Shown piece by piece: positions 45,155 through 56,917 of a DNA stretch of 64,000 bases (positions are counted from its first letter, which is position 1; each line of letters starts with the position of its first letter). Source of the stretch: Pseudomicrostroma phylloplanum (taxonomy: Eukaryota; Basidiomycota; Exobasidiomycetes; Microstromatales); NCBI GenBank assembly GCA_039545275.1, contig BCHS01000005.1, positions 930,001-994,000 on the forward strand, in the 5' to 3' direction. The position numbers were made by a program, and so were the translations under genes. Under the pieces are notes generated by a model. The model was not told the DNA's origin. It did no database searches and saw nothing but the letters and a program-made list of their open reading frames with translations.

Positions 45155-46106
45155 GCTGGTGCTCTGGCACTAAGGGGGGCCGAGAGCGGATGACGGTCCC
45201 CCCTTCCGCTCGCTCGTGGCTTTCCATCGCACCGTGAGGCAGGACCTGCGCATTCAAAGAGGCCGATACCCCTCTTATCGCAATTCTGTGCCTCATCTCC
45301 TCTCTCATTACAAGTAGAATATCTAAGAAAACCATCTTCCAAAAACATGCAAGAAATCCCACCACACCCATCCAAAGTCGCGCTTGTATGAGGAGGAAGC
45401 TCTCTGGGGATAGGGGAGAGGAAACCTCTCGTTGTCCTGGTCCGCGGCGGTCGAGGCATGCGTGCACTTGTAGGACTCTCTCTCCTCGAGTGAACGAGCA
45501 GTCTCGTCGTACCACAAAAGAAAGGACAAAGCGTTATCTACGCTCTCTATCATCCAGTTCTGCCCCTACTTCGCATCACTTCGCTTCGCCTCGACGGTCT
45601 GCCTCTTCTTCGAGGAAGTAGCGTAGCGATTCGAGGATGTCAAGGGGAGGAAAGGGATTAAAACTCACAGAGTCCTACAAATGCTTGCTTGCTTGTCTTG
45701 CTTGCCTTGGCTCAATTTGCTCATTCCAGTGCAGTGCAATGCCAAGATTCCTTCTCGTCTGCGTACACAATATCTCGTCTGAGTGTCTGAGTGTGTCCGT
45801 CTGTTCGTTGAACGTCGCGTATGAGGTAGTCGCAAACAGATACCAAGGCGAGGACGGAGAGTCGAAGCCAGAGGAATCATCACGCACAGGCTGCAGGCAA
45901 ACTTGAAAGGGTAGGGTGGGGTAAGGTACAATTCTGAACTCTGACTGACACTGACTGATGGGACAAACTCGACACGGGAGACAGGGAGACCAGTACAAGG
46001 GCTGTGCGCAGCGCGGCACGAGACGAAACGAGACGAAACAAGATGACACGACGTAGCGTAGCATAGCGGTATTCCTTTCTCAGATGCACTCAACTCTCGG
46101 ACCTTC
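45155..46106. other. Tail-to-tail intergenic region
   Basis: About 950 bp holding the 3' UTRs of HMG-CoA synthase and SCC3. Near 46017-46050 there are GAGACGAAAC and ACGTAGCGTAGC short repeats. No gene seen. Confidence 0.45.
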
Positions 46107-49100
46107 TCAGATCCTCCTCCTCCTCTTCCTCGATCCGGGCAAACTCTCATCATCGCGGACCTCTTCTTCTTCTGCTTCTTGCTCTGCTTCCTCTTCGGCC
46201 TGCTCCTCTTCCTCCAGGGCACTGCGAGGCGAGGAAGGGGCCGAAGAGAGGCTTCCACTGTCGTCTTGTGCCGCTGCCTCGTCCTCTGCTTCATCTTCAT
46301 CGTCTGCATCAGCCGCCGTACGTTTCCTGCCTCGCTTCGCAGCACTCGACTGAGCAGAGCCGGCAGGCCCAGCAGGACGAGCACGCGGCCTCTGATGCTG
46401 TTGTACGGGCGTACTGGCCACTGGCAGCACGCGGCTGGGGAAGTCCTCCTCCTCTTCATCGTCGATGTCGTCATTTGCATTTGTGGCAGCACGACGCGCC
46501 TTGGAGGCGCTTCCGCCCACACTGCCGCTGCCCCTCCCACTGCCGCCCTTCCTGGGCGTCGTGCCGGCCGCAGCTGCAGCCCGAGCAGCCGGCGGCGGAG
46601 CTCGCTTGGCCATGAGTGTGACCAACCTCTTCTCGTACTGCCTCTGCGGGTCCCAGGACTTGGATGCGGGCGGCACCTCGATCCCAGCATCGAGGATGGC
46701 CTGCTCCATTGCCGACTTGATCTTGTGTGCGTCGCGGGCAGTGGCAGAGATGAGCAGATTGCTCAGACCCTTCCAAAAGGCTGGGGCGCGGGCCTTGATC
46801 GCCTTGTTGTTGGCCTGCTCGGCCGCTTTCCACTTCTTGGCCACGTACTCGGCACCTCGCTTGTGTAGGTGGAGAAGCGAGGGAGGATCGATGGCTCGCA
46901 AGATGGCGAGGTGCGCACCTCGGATGACAAGGGCAGAGGAAATTGATCGGGAGAGCGAGACGAATCGAGCTTCGCTTTCCGCGGTGCCTTCGACGAGATA
47001 GCTTTCGAATGACTGGTGGAATGGTTAGGAGAACAATGGTCAGATTCCAGTCCTCGAAGCACTTGCTGCGTCCTATCTTCGACTCACCTCTTTCAGACTG
47101 TCGAGAACCACATCAGCAGCACCCTTCCCATCGTTGGCAAGAACACCGTCTTCTCGGAGAACCTCAATGAGCAGCTTGACCAGGACGTCGAACATCTGTC
47201 CCAATCTGCCAAATTTGCCGATGACGGGAGCCGCCAGGTTGATGTCGACGAGACCAAATCGCATCGCAGAGACGAGCGGTGCAGTGAGCTGATTTAGCTC
47301 CACTTCTCGCTGAAGTTGTGCTTGAGTGGGAAGCTTGGTCGCACTTTGGTGGGAAGCATTCGTCTTCTTGGCGGCTGCTTCTTTCCTCTTCTGAGGTCGC
47401 TCGTTATCGTCGTCGTCTCCTTCATCGTCTTCGATCTCGTCGTCGGGATCCTCGGTTCCATTTGCCTCCCTGTCCTCTTCTTGTCGGGTCTGGATCTGGC
47501 TGTCCAGCTCCGCCAGGACGACTTTGACACAGCCTTCTTGCACAGGCCTGGGGACGAATACGCGAAGCCGTGACATCCAACCGTTGTGGCGTGATTCCTC
47601 GAGGACGCTCGGCTCGTCTGCTCCCTCTTGCTGCTGATCGCGATCCACGTCGATCTTCTTGTTCCGCGCTGACCCGCTCTGCTCTGCGGCGTGAAATGCC
47701 AAATAGATCTGTAGCATGCGAGCGGCGGCCAAGACTTTGACCTCGAGCAGAACGACGGTACGATTGGTGACGAGATCCTCCATCAGTTCCAGAGCTTCTG
47801 TCCGCTGCACCAGGATTGCGTCGACGAGGGCTTGGCGATCGTCCTCGGCAGTAGTGAGACTGCTGGCCATCAATGCTCGCAACTTCCATAGCAGATGGAT
47901 CGTGATGACCCGCAGGCAATTTGACACCATAGCCTCTTCGCCCTCGTATCCGAGCTTGCCTCGAGACGCCACTTCTCGCAGGATTTCCCAACCTGAGGTG
48001 ACTTGGCCTGCCTCGGTGTCCTCGATGACTTCAGAGCAATCTGTAGCACTACTGAGTCCAGCTAGCCGCTGCAGATTGGCTTGTAAAGCGAAGATGGTAT
48101 CTTCGTCCAAAGCGGAGGTGGCTACCTCTTTACCCTTGAGAGGCTCTCGAAGCGAGTTGATGAGGGACTCTTGCAAGGTGACAAGCTTTGTTGTCGTCAC
48201 CTCATCCAGACTGCTCTGAGTTTGTGCAAATCCGACCAAAGCCCGAATGGCCGATGCACCACGCTTGAGAAGGACGTCTTCCGAATGGCGGGAGAATTGA
48301 CCCGATACTTCGTCCCAGAGGTGTGCCAGCGCTGACGCCTGGCCGCTGGCAGCGTACAGATTGAGATTGAGTTGTGGGACCAGAAGCAGCACCTCTGACA
48401 CTCGCGCTGACTCTGTACGATACTTCGCAAAGAGCTTGGGAAGCGCAGGGATGAGAGCGCGCGTAAAGTCGTCTAGCTTCTCTTGGTGAACATTTTCATC
48501 ATCGTCGCCCTTGTTGGCAGCCGCGGCTAGAGTACCTGCAGCATGTGCCAGGCGCCTGAACTCGTCTGCAATGGCGACCAGAGCCTCGAGAAGGACCGTC
48601 TCCTCTGTTGCTTCCAATCGATAAGCTTCGTTGGGGGGCTGACTGCCGGTGTAGCCCACGGCGGAGGCAGAGCCAACGGCAACGCTAGAAGGACCTTTGC
48701 GGCCACCTCGTCCTTTCTGGCTTGCTGCCGAATCTTGCGCCTGAGTCGAATGATCGTATAGGAGCATCTCGAGCAGATTCGACCAGCCGGAAAGAGGTGC
48801 AGTATCTTTCTCAAAGGACCACAATGCCTGGACCGCTAGCGAAATACGTCCCCCACGCTCAGTGAGTAGCGTCGACTGTGCTGCAGCAGGAGGCAAGGCA
48901 CGGCTTCGCTTCTGCTGAGGCTGTTCCGCAGAGCTTGACCCACTATCGTCGAGAGTAGCTTCGTATTCGACAAGCTTCTGCGCAAGGATCTTGAGGCGCA
49001 GCTTCTCCACCTCTGCCTCCCATTTCGCTCTGTCTTCTTTCGCCTTCGCATCTTTACCCCGGGCCGCCGGAGCTGGTCCGATGATATCTGTGGAAGTGTC

Positions 49101-50896
49101 TCGCACCTCCTCTTCGACGAGACCCGTCAAAAAGCGTGCGATCTCTTGCCGGATACGTGGCTCTACGTCAAAGATATGCAGGCCGATCTCATCGCGCTGA
49201 TCGTCTTCCAACAGTCCGCGACGCTCGATGTGGACTAGGACGTCAATTGTGGCGGCTCTGACAGGTAGCTCGATGTCGCACACCGCCATCTGTACCAAGC
49301 GTGCCTTGAACAGCTCAGTGAAGTGACGGAGAGGGTCAGGGAAAGAGGACTCGGAATAGACTTGAGCCAAAGCTTGGATGGCAGCAACCCGGACGGCTCC
49401 ACTTGTGTCGCTGAGACACCAGCCGAGGTAACGGGTGTACTCGTTCTTCATGAAGATCTCTGGTTGTTTCTTGATCCACCTGCCCAGCTCTTGCGCGCAG
49501 TCTGTCCGAATCAAGGGATCAGCATCGCGGTATCGATGTTGGTAAACGCTACAAGGAGTAAGGGATTGGCATCGTAAGCGACATCGGAGCCGAGTCTACC
49601 AGTCTATCTCCCTTGCGTCTGCTCACCTATCAATGAAATCTCGAATGCCGTCCATGAGGGTAGCATCCTCTTCCTTTGCTTCTCTCCATTTGTCATCAAG
49701 AGCTTTGACCCTGGTCTTGTCGACGCGCGGCTTCTTCTTCTCGGCATCGCGCTGCTTACGGATGCTCTCAACATTCTGGCGCTTGGTGATCACCAGACTT
49801 GCAGTGGCTCTGACGATGTGCAACACAATGAAAGTAGAAGTGTGCCGGAAAGAGCGGAATGTGGAAGATGAGAAAGAAGAAAGCCATTCCTTGAGGACAT
49901 TTATCAGAGGTGGCTCAGCAACGAGCTCTGAAGACTGAGCTGTGATGGGAGCAGTGAGGAGGAGCTCAGAGTCGGATGCTGTCATGACCAGGCGCTCGAA
50001 GAACTCTGCAAGAGAGCTCTTGAACTTCTTGAAGGCAGGCGCGCGGGATACGATGGGATACGAGGGATTCGGACTCTTCTTGAATTGCTCCTGGACCTGT
50101 TCCAGAGCATCAACGACATTGTCGAGGTCCATGACTGCCGCCTCATCAACGGTACTGTTGCAGCCACAGCATCTGATGACGAAGTTGATGAGCTCAACCA
50201 GAGCAGGTCCTGGCTCGCTTTGATATTCCACCACCCAATCATCGACGACGGCCTGCACTGCGACCTCGGAATTCTTGAGCGCGTTGAAGAGATTGATGTC
50301 GTCTTTGATCTCTAGCTCCGCCTTGTTGACCATTACCCTAGCGCCTCCCCTGACAGTCGCTGCGCCTTTGCTCTTCCTAGTCAGAGTGGTAGAGGCTGTT
50401 CTGGCCTTTGCAGCTGTCGATGAGCCGCCCGCTGCTGCTGCGATTTTGCTCGTCTTAGAGGGCTTGCTCTTGGCTATCCTAGGTTTCTTGCCCCTGGCAC
50501 TCTTGCCTCCTGGGGCAATGTAGTCGTCAGTCTCGTCCATGTCCTTTTCACTTCCAGAATCGAAAGAGTCGACGCTCTCGGTCTCATCGACGTCCATTGC
50601 GCCATCCTCATCTTCTTCGTCTTGCTCCTCGGCTCGCGAGCGGCGGCGACTTGAAGAAATTGCCTTTGCTGTGGGCTTACTCTTGCGAGCGGCTGTGCGC
50701 TTTGGGCGAGCTGAGAGAGGGGGGAAAAGGAGGTGAAGAGGGTGTCAGTAAGTAGCTGCGCTCGAGTGAGAAGCTGTGTGGCGGTCATGCACTCACATCC
50801 GCCCGTTTGCTCTTCTGCTTCTTCGTCTGATGTGAGTGGTGACCCTTCGCTGACGAAGCGGTTGGACGCCGCTCTCCTTGGCTGTGTCCTGGCCAT
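46107..50896 (-). CDS. SCC3: Cohesin subunit Scc3/Psc3 (STAG family)
   Basis: Four exons: 50896-50797, 50710-49627, 49548-47088 and 47012-46107 (1516 residues). All junctions are GT-AG and keep frame. The STAG domain begins near residue 180 (VQAVVDDWVVEYQSEPGPAL, FVIRCCGCNSTV) and continues with FKKFKSSLAEFFERLV and the FRSFRHTSTFIVLHIVRATASL block. The second junction rebuilds the stromalin-conservative domain: FIDSVYQHRYRDADPLIR, ELGRWIKKQPEIFM, YLGWCLSDTSGAVR. A long HEAT-like helical region follows. The first 170 residues are basic and acidic low complexity, and the end is acidic then RKRRRR. Scc3 binds the kleisin Scc1 and DNA and is essential for sister-chromatid cohesion. Divergent from the Zrg17-like gene. 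Confidence 0.95.
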
Positions 50897-51505
50897 GATG
50901 TCTGGGAGGGATGTAAGTGTGGCCGCAGGCGTATGCCAGTCGCTAGCTATCGGTGTGTAGAGGGGACCTCGGAGGATGGGAGGGTAGGCAAGGACGAACG
51001 ACGGACAGGCGGACGGACGGGCGTGGAATGCAACGCACGCAGACACGAGCGTCAGCAACTTCGCGTCTCCCTTTCCGACGTGACGAGACTTGGAGGGCGG
51101 ACCCTCTTTGACCTCCTGGCAGGCGCGGCGGGGTCGCGCGCTTGTGCCTCTATGCTGCCGGGCGTCGAGCGTGTTGGACTCGCGCTGCGCCTGGCTGAGT
51201 GTCTGCCTGTCTGCCTGTCCGCCGGTCCGTCCGTCCGCCTGGCGCCCTTTGTGGGCCAAGGCGGAGGCGGGTAGCGAGTGCCGTTCCTCGTAGTGAACCA
51301 TTTAGTCGCGCCCCAGTCACTCATTCGTTCGCCGTCACGCTCGGTCCTCATCACCTCGCTCCGTCCCCCAGTCGCATCGTTGTCCTCGTCTGCGCCGTCG
51401 TCGTCGTCGTCTTCGGCACCACCGTCGTTCTTTCCTCTCCTTCCCTTTGCTTCTGCAGTCGATATTGTCCTCGCCGACAAGCTGCACGGCTCAAGACGCG
51501 ACTCG
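50897..51505. promoter_or_regulatory. Divergent upstream region of SCC3 and the Zrg17-like gene
   Basis: About 610 bp. It contains a GGACGGACGGGCG-like short repeat near 51003-51020 and a TCGTCGTCGTCGTC run near 51390-51415. An open frame continues 76 codons upstream of the Zrg17 ATG without another ATG. Confidence 0.4.
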
Positions 51506-54500
51506 ATGGCCAGTCAAATCTCGTCTCCAACCTCACCTTCAAAGCCGCCGACTTTGCCATCTGCATTGCATCAGCAGCATCATCAGAACCAAGGGCTGCC
51601 CACGGGAGCAATTTCTGCACCCTCGCCCCCTTTTGGCACATCACACAACTCCAATAGACCCTCCTGGCTTATCAACCTCCCTCCCGGACCCAAGGACACC
51701 CCTACGCAGTCTGTGAGGAAGAAGCACAAGAGCGTGCGATCTCTTACGCGAGAGTACGAGTCGTCAGCTACAAAGGAGAACATCTCCCCTGACTCAATTG
51801 AGACCGAAGGCGTACCGGCCCCGCGCTCTGCAGATAGCTCCTCGCCTTCAAGGGCAGCAGCTAGCAGCGACGCCTCTTCACGCTCGCACGCCCGGAAGAG
51901 CTCAGTGCTGCTGGCTTCAAGCTCATATCCATCCAGCTTCGAGGTACCGAGCGAGCAGAACGGCAGGACAAGACCCTCACTCTCAGGACGGATACCGTCT
52001 GGCAGCGCCCTTCCAACATCTTCCAGCAGTGAAGCAGGAATACGTCTCGCTTCCTCTGCCTACCCTTCGACATACTCGTCTGCCGTCCCGCCCTCGGTCA
52101 TTGCCCCACAGTCTTTGCCCGCCCCACCGCCTCCACCCCAGTCGCTCAATCCCGGCGACATGTCCGTCTCTCAAGATGGACCTCCGGTCTTCTCAGTGTC
52201 CCTGGACAGCCCTCAGTCCCCCGCCGCCGGGCAATCTGCTCTGCCGACCCTGGAGACACCGACTCGCTTGAGCGTCAAGAATCGGTCGAGCAGCAGCCTT
52301 GGCAGGAGCGTATCTCAAGGCCACACCCCTAGTCGCGAATGGAACGCTAATACAAATACTACGCCGGAGCGGCCCAGAGCTGTATCGGCATATGATGCCT
52401 CTGTGAGAGATGAAGAGGGAGACACAGTTGGGGACCTGATGCGGACTCAGTCCACTTCCGCCCGGAAACCACTGTCCCACATGACTCCGGCAGAGAGAAG
52501 GGAGCACTCACGCAAGCATTCGAGGGTACATTCGAGGAACCTGAGCGTCTTCTTCCCACAGCCTGGCTCCGCAGCTGAGCAAGAAGCCGACCAACATCGC
52601 GTTGACATGAACTACTCAAACGACAGACCGCAGATCTGCGTAGACACTTCTGCCGCGGAAGCCAGGCCCAATGAAACAGATTACTGGAGTACCACCCCCG
52701 AATCGGCTTCTATCCAGACGAGTCCAAGCCAGAGTCGCCGAGGCCACCACTCGAAGCACAGCGTCAGTCATGGTATCTTTCGCGCACCTAGTGGATCAGT
52801 ACCCACGCGTCCTGGCCTGTACAGAGAGGAGAGCTCGGAGAGCTTTGTGTCGTTCGCGCCCAATGGTTCTCCAGAGGCCTTGAAGAGCCGCAGCACGAGC
52901 ATCAATGCTGGCCACGACTATCAGCACCACCAATCAGCACATGCCCACGACCACCATGGTCATACACATCATCATCACGCTCATGCCTCGCCTGAAAAGG
53001 TCACGGGAGCACTCGCCGCCGTGCCGTACCCCCTCTCCATCTTCGCCACGCTTCCTCCCCTTCCGCCCAATCTCGCCCCAACTTTGATCTTCTCTCTTTG
53101 CCACTTCGTCCTAGGCTCAGCTCTCTGGGTCGCTGGTCAATCGAGCGATTCGCTATCTGTGACTGGTCTGGGATACTTGGTCGTCTTTGACTCGCTCGGC
53201 ATCTTCAATGAGTCGCTTTCAAGATGGATTCTAGCAGCCAAATCGAGCGCAACTACGCACACGCAGAAGGTCAGCTCAACCTACTCCATGCATCGAACTT
53301 CGACTCTGCTCAATTTTGTGCAAGTCATCTACCTGCTCTTCGCCGCCGTCTACGTCTGCAAAGAGTCGATTGAGCATGCACTGCTGGAAGGAGACGAGGA
53401 AGCAGTCATCAATCCGACAGCCGCGGCGGAAACAGCGCATCTGGTAGCGGCAAGTCTGACAGGCAGCGCTTCAGCTGTGACAGGCGGTGCAGGCCACCAT
53501 TACCACGAAGAGGGTTTGGATGGTCTCGAGCTCAACTTGCCAGTTGTCAAGATTGCTCTTGCGATCATTGCCTGTTTGTTCTCGAATCTGGTCCTCGGCA
53601 ACCACGCCAAGCTCGTTGCTGCGTCTGGGATCTCGACGACGACTTCCTCCCCCGGAACAAGCAGCCGGCGGCATTCTCGCTCCCAATCGGTGCTCGTAAC
53701 GACTGCAAATCTGACCGGCCCAGTGCTATCTCTCCTGTCGAATCCGTACACCATGGCTGTCCTCTTCTTCTCCACGACTCTCCTCTTCTCAGCTCTCACC
53801 ATGTCTCCCTTTCAGGTCGCCGCGCTGGACAAGGTTCTTGCTGGTCTAGAATCTGTCACGATGTGGTACATTGCCCTTCCAGCCAGCAGGGTGCTAGGAA
53901 AGGTCCTCTTACAGACCGCTCCCAATGTCAACAACGAAGACGAGGGAGGCAGGACTAACACTCTGCAGCTGATGAAGGCCGTCAAGGCGCTAGAGGACCA
54001 TCCACTCGTGCACTCGACGAAGCCGCCGCACGTCTGGCAACTCACGCCATCGACATCAGCTGTCAATGCAGCAGCCGGAGGCGCCAAGAATTCGCTTGCC
54101 CTGTCCTCTTCCTCGTCCTCATCACGCACGGCAAAGTCGCCCACTTTGATTGCCTCTGTGAAAGTCGTCCTCCACAAGCATGCGACCGATGCTGATATCT
54201 TGAAAGTGACTAAATGGGCGTACCAGAGGTGTGCACCTAGCGTGGGAGCAGGCATGGGGGTCAAGGTTGGTGAGGGGCTGCGCGGAACGATGCTCGCCGG
54301 AGACCTCGTGCTCGACGTGAGGAGAGAAGGGGAAGAAGCAAACGAGACGTGCGGACACGATCACCATGGACACGATCACCATGGACACGATCACCATGGA
54401 CACGATCACCATGGACACGACCACCATGACCATGATCATCTCCACAGTCATGCGCATACCGGCCACAGTCATAACCATCCTCATGTCCACACGCATGCGC

Positions 54501-54811
54501 ACGCCCACGATCATGCCCACGATCACGGCCACGCCCACGATCATGCCCACGATCACGGCCACGCCCACGATCACTACGGCCAGTCTCACGAGCATGATCA
54601 CCACGGGCATCATGTCGCGCTCGCGCCCAACGAGCACTCCCACGATCATGGTCACGACCACGACCACGGTCATGACCACAAAGGACATGGGAGCGGTGGC
54701 CATTCCCACGAGAGCGATTCGGCCCATCATCATTCGGGCCACTCGCACTCTCACCAGGGACATACTTCGTCGGCCCAGCAGCGCTTCCCCAGCGGACAGC
54801 ATATCCACTAG
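51506..54811 (+). CDS. ZRG17: CDF-family zinc transporter, Zrg17-like, with His-rich tail
   Basis: Single exon of 1101 residues from the ATG at 51506; the frame is open upstream but only from a GTG. Residues 1-500 are Ser/Pro-rich disordered cytosolic sequence ending in a HHGHTHHHH cluster. Membrane segments start near 525 (LIFSLCHFVLGSALWVAG), followed by VVFDSLGIFNESLSRWI, FVQVIYLLFAAVYVCKESI, VVKIALAIIACLFSNLVLGN and YTMAVLFFSTTLLFSA, then the CDF signature VLLQTAP. A CDF C-terminal domain with SVKVVLHKHATDADILK follows near 880. The last 150 residues are a His/Asp/Gly tail. In TM2 the usual HxxxD metal site appears as LVVFD, lacking the His, as in non-transporting partners such as yeast Zrg17 or ZnT6, which pair with Msc2/ZnT5 to bring zinc into the secretory pathway. 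The Zrg17 identity is inferred. Confidence 0.8.
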   Translation: MASQISSPTSPSKPPTLPSALHQQHHQNQGLPTGAISAPSPPFGTSHNSNRPSWLINLPPGPKDTPTQSVRKKHKSVRSLTREYESSATKENISPDSIETEGVPAPRSADSSSPSRAAASSDASSRSHARKSSVLLASSSYPSSFEVPSEQNGRTRPSLSGRIPSGSALPTSSSSEAGIRLASSAYPSTYSSAVPPSVIAPQSLPAPPPPPQSLNPGDMSVSQDGPPVFSVSLDSPQSPAAGQSALPTLETPTRLSVKNRSSSSLGRSVSQGHTPSREWNANTNTTPERPRAVSAYDASVRDEEGDTVGDLMRTQSTSARKPLSHMTPAERREHSRKHSRVHSRNLSVFFPQPGSAAEQEADQHRVDMNYSNDRPQICVDTSAAEARPNETDYWSTTPESASIQTSPSQSRRGHHSKHSVSHGIFRAPSGSVPTRPGLYREESSESFVSFAPNGSPEALKSRSTSINAGHDYQHHQSAHAHDHHGHTHHHHAHASPEKVTGALAAVPYPLSIFATLPPLPPNLAPTLIFSLCHFVLGSALWVAGQSSDSLSVTGLGYLVVFDSLGIFNESLSRWILAAKSSATTHTQKVSSTYSMHRTSTLLNFVQVIYLLFAAVYVCKESIEHALLEGDEEAVINPTAAAETAHLVAASLTGSASAVTGGAGHHYHEEGLDGLELNLPVVKIALAIIACLFSNLVLGNHAKLVAASGISTTTSSPGTSSRRHSRSQSVLVTTANLTGPVLSLLSNPYTMAVLFFSTTLLFSALTMSPFQVAALDKVLAGLESVTMWYIALPASRVLGKVLLQTAPNVNNEDEGGRTNTLQLMKAVKALEDHPLVHSTKPPHVWQLTPSTSAVNAAAGGAKNSLALSSSSSSSRTAKSPTLIASVKVVLHKHATDADILKVTKWAYQRCAPSVGAGMGVKVGEGLRGTMLAGDLVLDVRREGEEANETCGHDHHGHDHHGHDHHGHDHHGHDHHDHDHLHSHAHTGHSHNHPHVHTHAHAHDHAHDHGHAHDHAHDHGHAHDHYGQSHEHDHHGHHVALAPNEHSHDHGHDHDHGHDHKGHGSGGHSHESDSAHHHSGHSHSHQGHTSSAQQRFPSGQHIH
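54354..54572 (+). repeat. Coding minisatellites in the His-rich tail
   Basis: Two tandem arrays inside the Zrg17-like gene. At about 54354-54420 a 15-bp unit (CACCATGGACACGAT) recurs about four times, encoding HHGHD. At about 54497-54570 a 30-bp unit encoding alternating His-Ala/Asp-His recurs about twice and a half. Confidence 0.9.
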
Positions 54812-55444
54812 ACGACGCCCACTGAGGTAGGTCAGCTAGTCAAGATTTTCCTCTATAGACCCGTCGCTTTTCAATCGAGGCTTATGTCTTTCACCACCGT
54901 CGCTTGGATTCAGATTTGATTCAATGCGCTGACGGCTTTTTGTTCGTCGAACTGTACACCTGTCCATACTTTACACTTATCCGACTCTTCGTGCCGCGTA
55001 CAATCATCATAACCACCATCATCATCATTGTCATCATCATTGCCACTGGCAGTCATCATGGACGAGAAATCCTAGAGAGCAGGGCCACTGTGATGGGCGG
55101 GCGCAAGTGTGGCTTGGCGATTGGGGGCTGTCGGAGATCTTCCCAGGGTGCTTCGCTTGCTTCTCCACATGACGGCTCTCGCCGGCCACAGACGGAAATT
55201 GCGGGGTGAGATGACCGAGGGAGGCGATGACAGTCACAGCGCTCTCGTTCGCTCTGCTCGGTCTGAACGCCGATTCCGTCAGCCAAGGCAGCAGGAGAGA
55301 AGAAGTCCAATACTGTCAGCATGTCAGCTTCGTGCGGAGACGTTGCCTGGGAAAGAGTATTTCAGTCGACCCTGACCCTTCGTGTCCTCCCCTCTTGTTG
55401 AATCCCAACCTTCCCATTTATTTTCGTGCCAATATCTTGACAGC
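54812..55444. other. Intergenic region before the SDR gene
   Basis: About 630 bp. It has a CATCAT trinucleotide stretch at about 55005-55037. It should contain the 3' UTR of the Zrg17-like gene and the SDR promoter. No gene seen. Confidence 0.45.
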
Positions 55445-56485
55445 ATGACAGTCGTACCACCCAACTCTGAAGCTCGCGTCGCCCTCGGAGAGGCAGCCGA
55501 CCGCAAGAAGCCCTCTCAAGGCCGCGTTGTTGTCACCGGCGGAAGCGGCAAGCTGGGCCGGGCAACTGTGCAGCACCTGTCAGATGCAGGATACGAGGTG
55601 ATCAACTTTGACACCCGGAGGCCACCGGGAGCCTCTGAAGATGGCAAGACGGGGCTGAATGGAGCATACCGTCTTGTGGAGGTCGAGCTTTCTGATATGG
55701 GCCAGGTGCTTGAGGCGCTACTCGAGACCGACATGGCCTACTCTGGAGTAGACGCCATCGTCCACTTGGCTGCTATGCCCTCCCCTGGTCAGAGTGCATC
55801 GTCAAAGCAGTTCATGAACAATGTTTCTAGTACCTACAAGTGAGTAGCGCATACAGCGCGAGTAGAGTGTCAAGGACACACGCGCTCATGCTCATTTGTT
55901 GACCTTCCTACCGATTTCTCTCACAGCATCCTGGAGGCTGCTCGCAAGCTCAAGATCACCAACGTCGTCCTTGCCTCATCCGAGACGCTCATCGGAATCC
56001 CGCTGCTGGAGCATCCGAGCAAACTTCCCATCACCGAGGAGACAACGCGAGCTCCACACAGTGCCTACTCTCTGGGTAAGCTGATGGGTGAACATCTGGC
56101 AGATCAGTACGCCGTTTGGTGTCCCGAGTCAAAGTACATGTCTCTGCGTTTCAGCAATGTCATGCTCGAGTCAGAGTACGCCGGCTTCGAGGACTGGCAG
56201 AAGGACCCTGCGCTGCGATACTGGAACTGTTGGGGTTACATCGATGCCCGCGATGGAGCTAGTGCAATCCATGCTGCGCTGGTCAAGAAGACGACCGGTC
56301 ACCATCAGTATCTAGTGGCAAATAACAATACCTGCATGAGGATGCACAACAAGGACCTTATAGAGGCTACTTTCCCCAACACGCCTTACGAGCCGGTCAA
56401 CAAGGATGACCCAAATGAGACTCTCTTGTGCATACAGAAGGCCACCACGGAACTCAATTGGACTCCTAAGCACGATTGGAAGTGA
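55445..56485 (+). CDS. Extended short-chain dehydrogenase (NAD-dependent epimerase/dehydratase family)
   Basis: Two exons: 55445-55839 and 55927-56485 (317 residues). The Rossmann motif is TGGSGKLGR near residue 30, with the acidic residue after strand 2 in NFDTRR, pointing to NAD(H). VDAIVHLAA is the usual DxxxHLAA block. After the splice come VVLASSETL with the catalytic Ser and YSLGKLMGE with the YxxxK pair. Later RFSNVM, YIDARDGASAIHAAL and ELNWTPKHDWK fit NAD-dependent sugar epimerase/dehydratase and uronate-dehydrogenase-like proteins. Substrate cannot be told from sequence alone. The stop region is copied twice more just downstream (see the repeat entry), so the C-terminus may have been remodelled. 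Confidence 0.9.
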
Positions 56486-56690
56486 ATTGGGGGAGGGGAG
56501 GCTTGTCGCAGCATCAGGACAATGTATCTGTCCCAGTACGGCTGGACACCCAAGCATGATTGGAAGTGAGGGGGGGGGAGGCTTGTCGCAGCATCAGGAC
56601 AATGTATCTGTCCCAGCACGGCTAGAGACCCAAGTACGATTGGAAGTGAGGGAGGGAGGCTTGTCGCAGCATCGGGACAGAGTATGGTGG
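56459..56690 (+). repeat. Tandem repeat including the SDR stop codon, three degenerate copies
   Basis: A unit of about 80-84 bp begins in the last codons of the SDR gene and recurs. Each copy has a GATTGGAAGTGA core: TGA at 56483-56485, 56567-56569 and 56647-56649. G-rich sequence follows, then GGAGGCTTGTCGCAGCATC and, in copies 1 and 2, GACAATGTATCTGTCCCAG. Copies 1 and 2 are 84 bp apart, copies 2 and 3 are 80 bp apart. Confidence 0.95.
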
Positions 56691-56917
56691 TCTGCGTGGA
56701 AGTTGGGAATGCATTGCAATGCCATGGCCCGCTTAGTCAGCAAGCGCCTTTCCTTTGAGATTCGAAGTCCGCGTCTCGGCCAAAATTTGAGTGCTTCCTT
56801 CCTGGTTGGTGAGATTTTGCAGTGGCCCCTTCGTCCGAGTATTCCTTTGCTGCACTACCACCTCGTCCCTTTACATCCCACACTCCACACTGAGCTCCTA
56901 CCTGTACCCTCACTACG

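Noticed and set aside
51278..51505. Upstream in-frame extension of the Zrg17-like protein
   Set aside because: Begins at GTG, not ATG, and its composition looks like 5' UTR; the ATG at 51506 is preferred.
54122..54808. Minus-strand ORF rich in Met and Val, resembling membrane helices
   Set aside because: Antisense reading of the His-rich tandem repeats.
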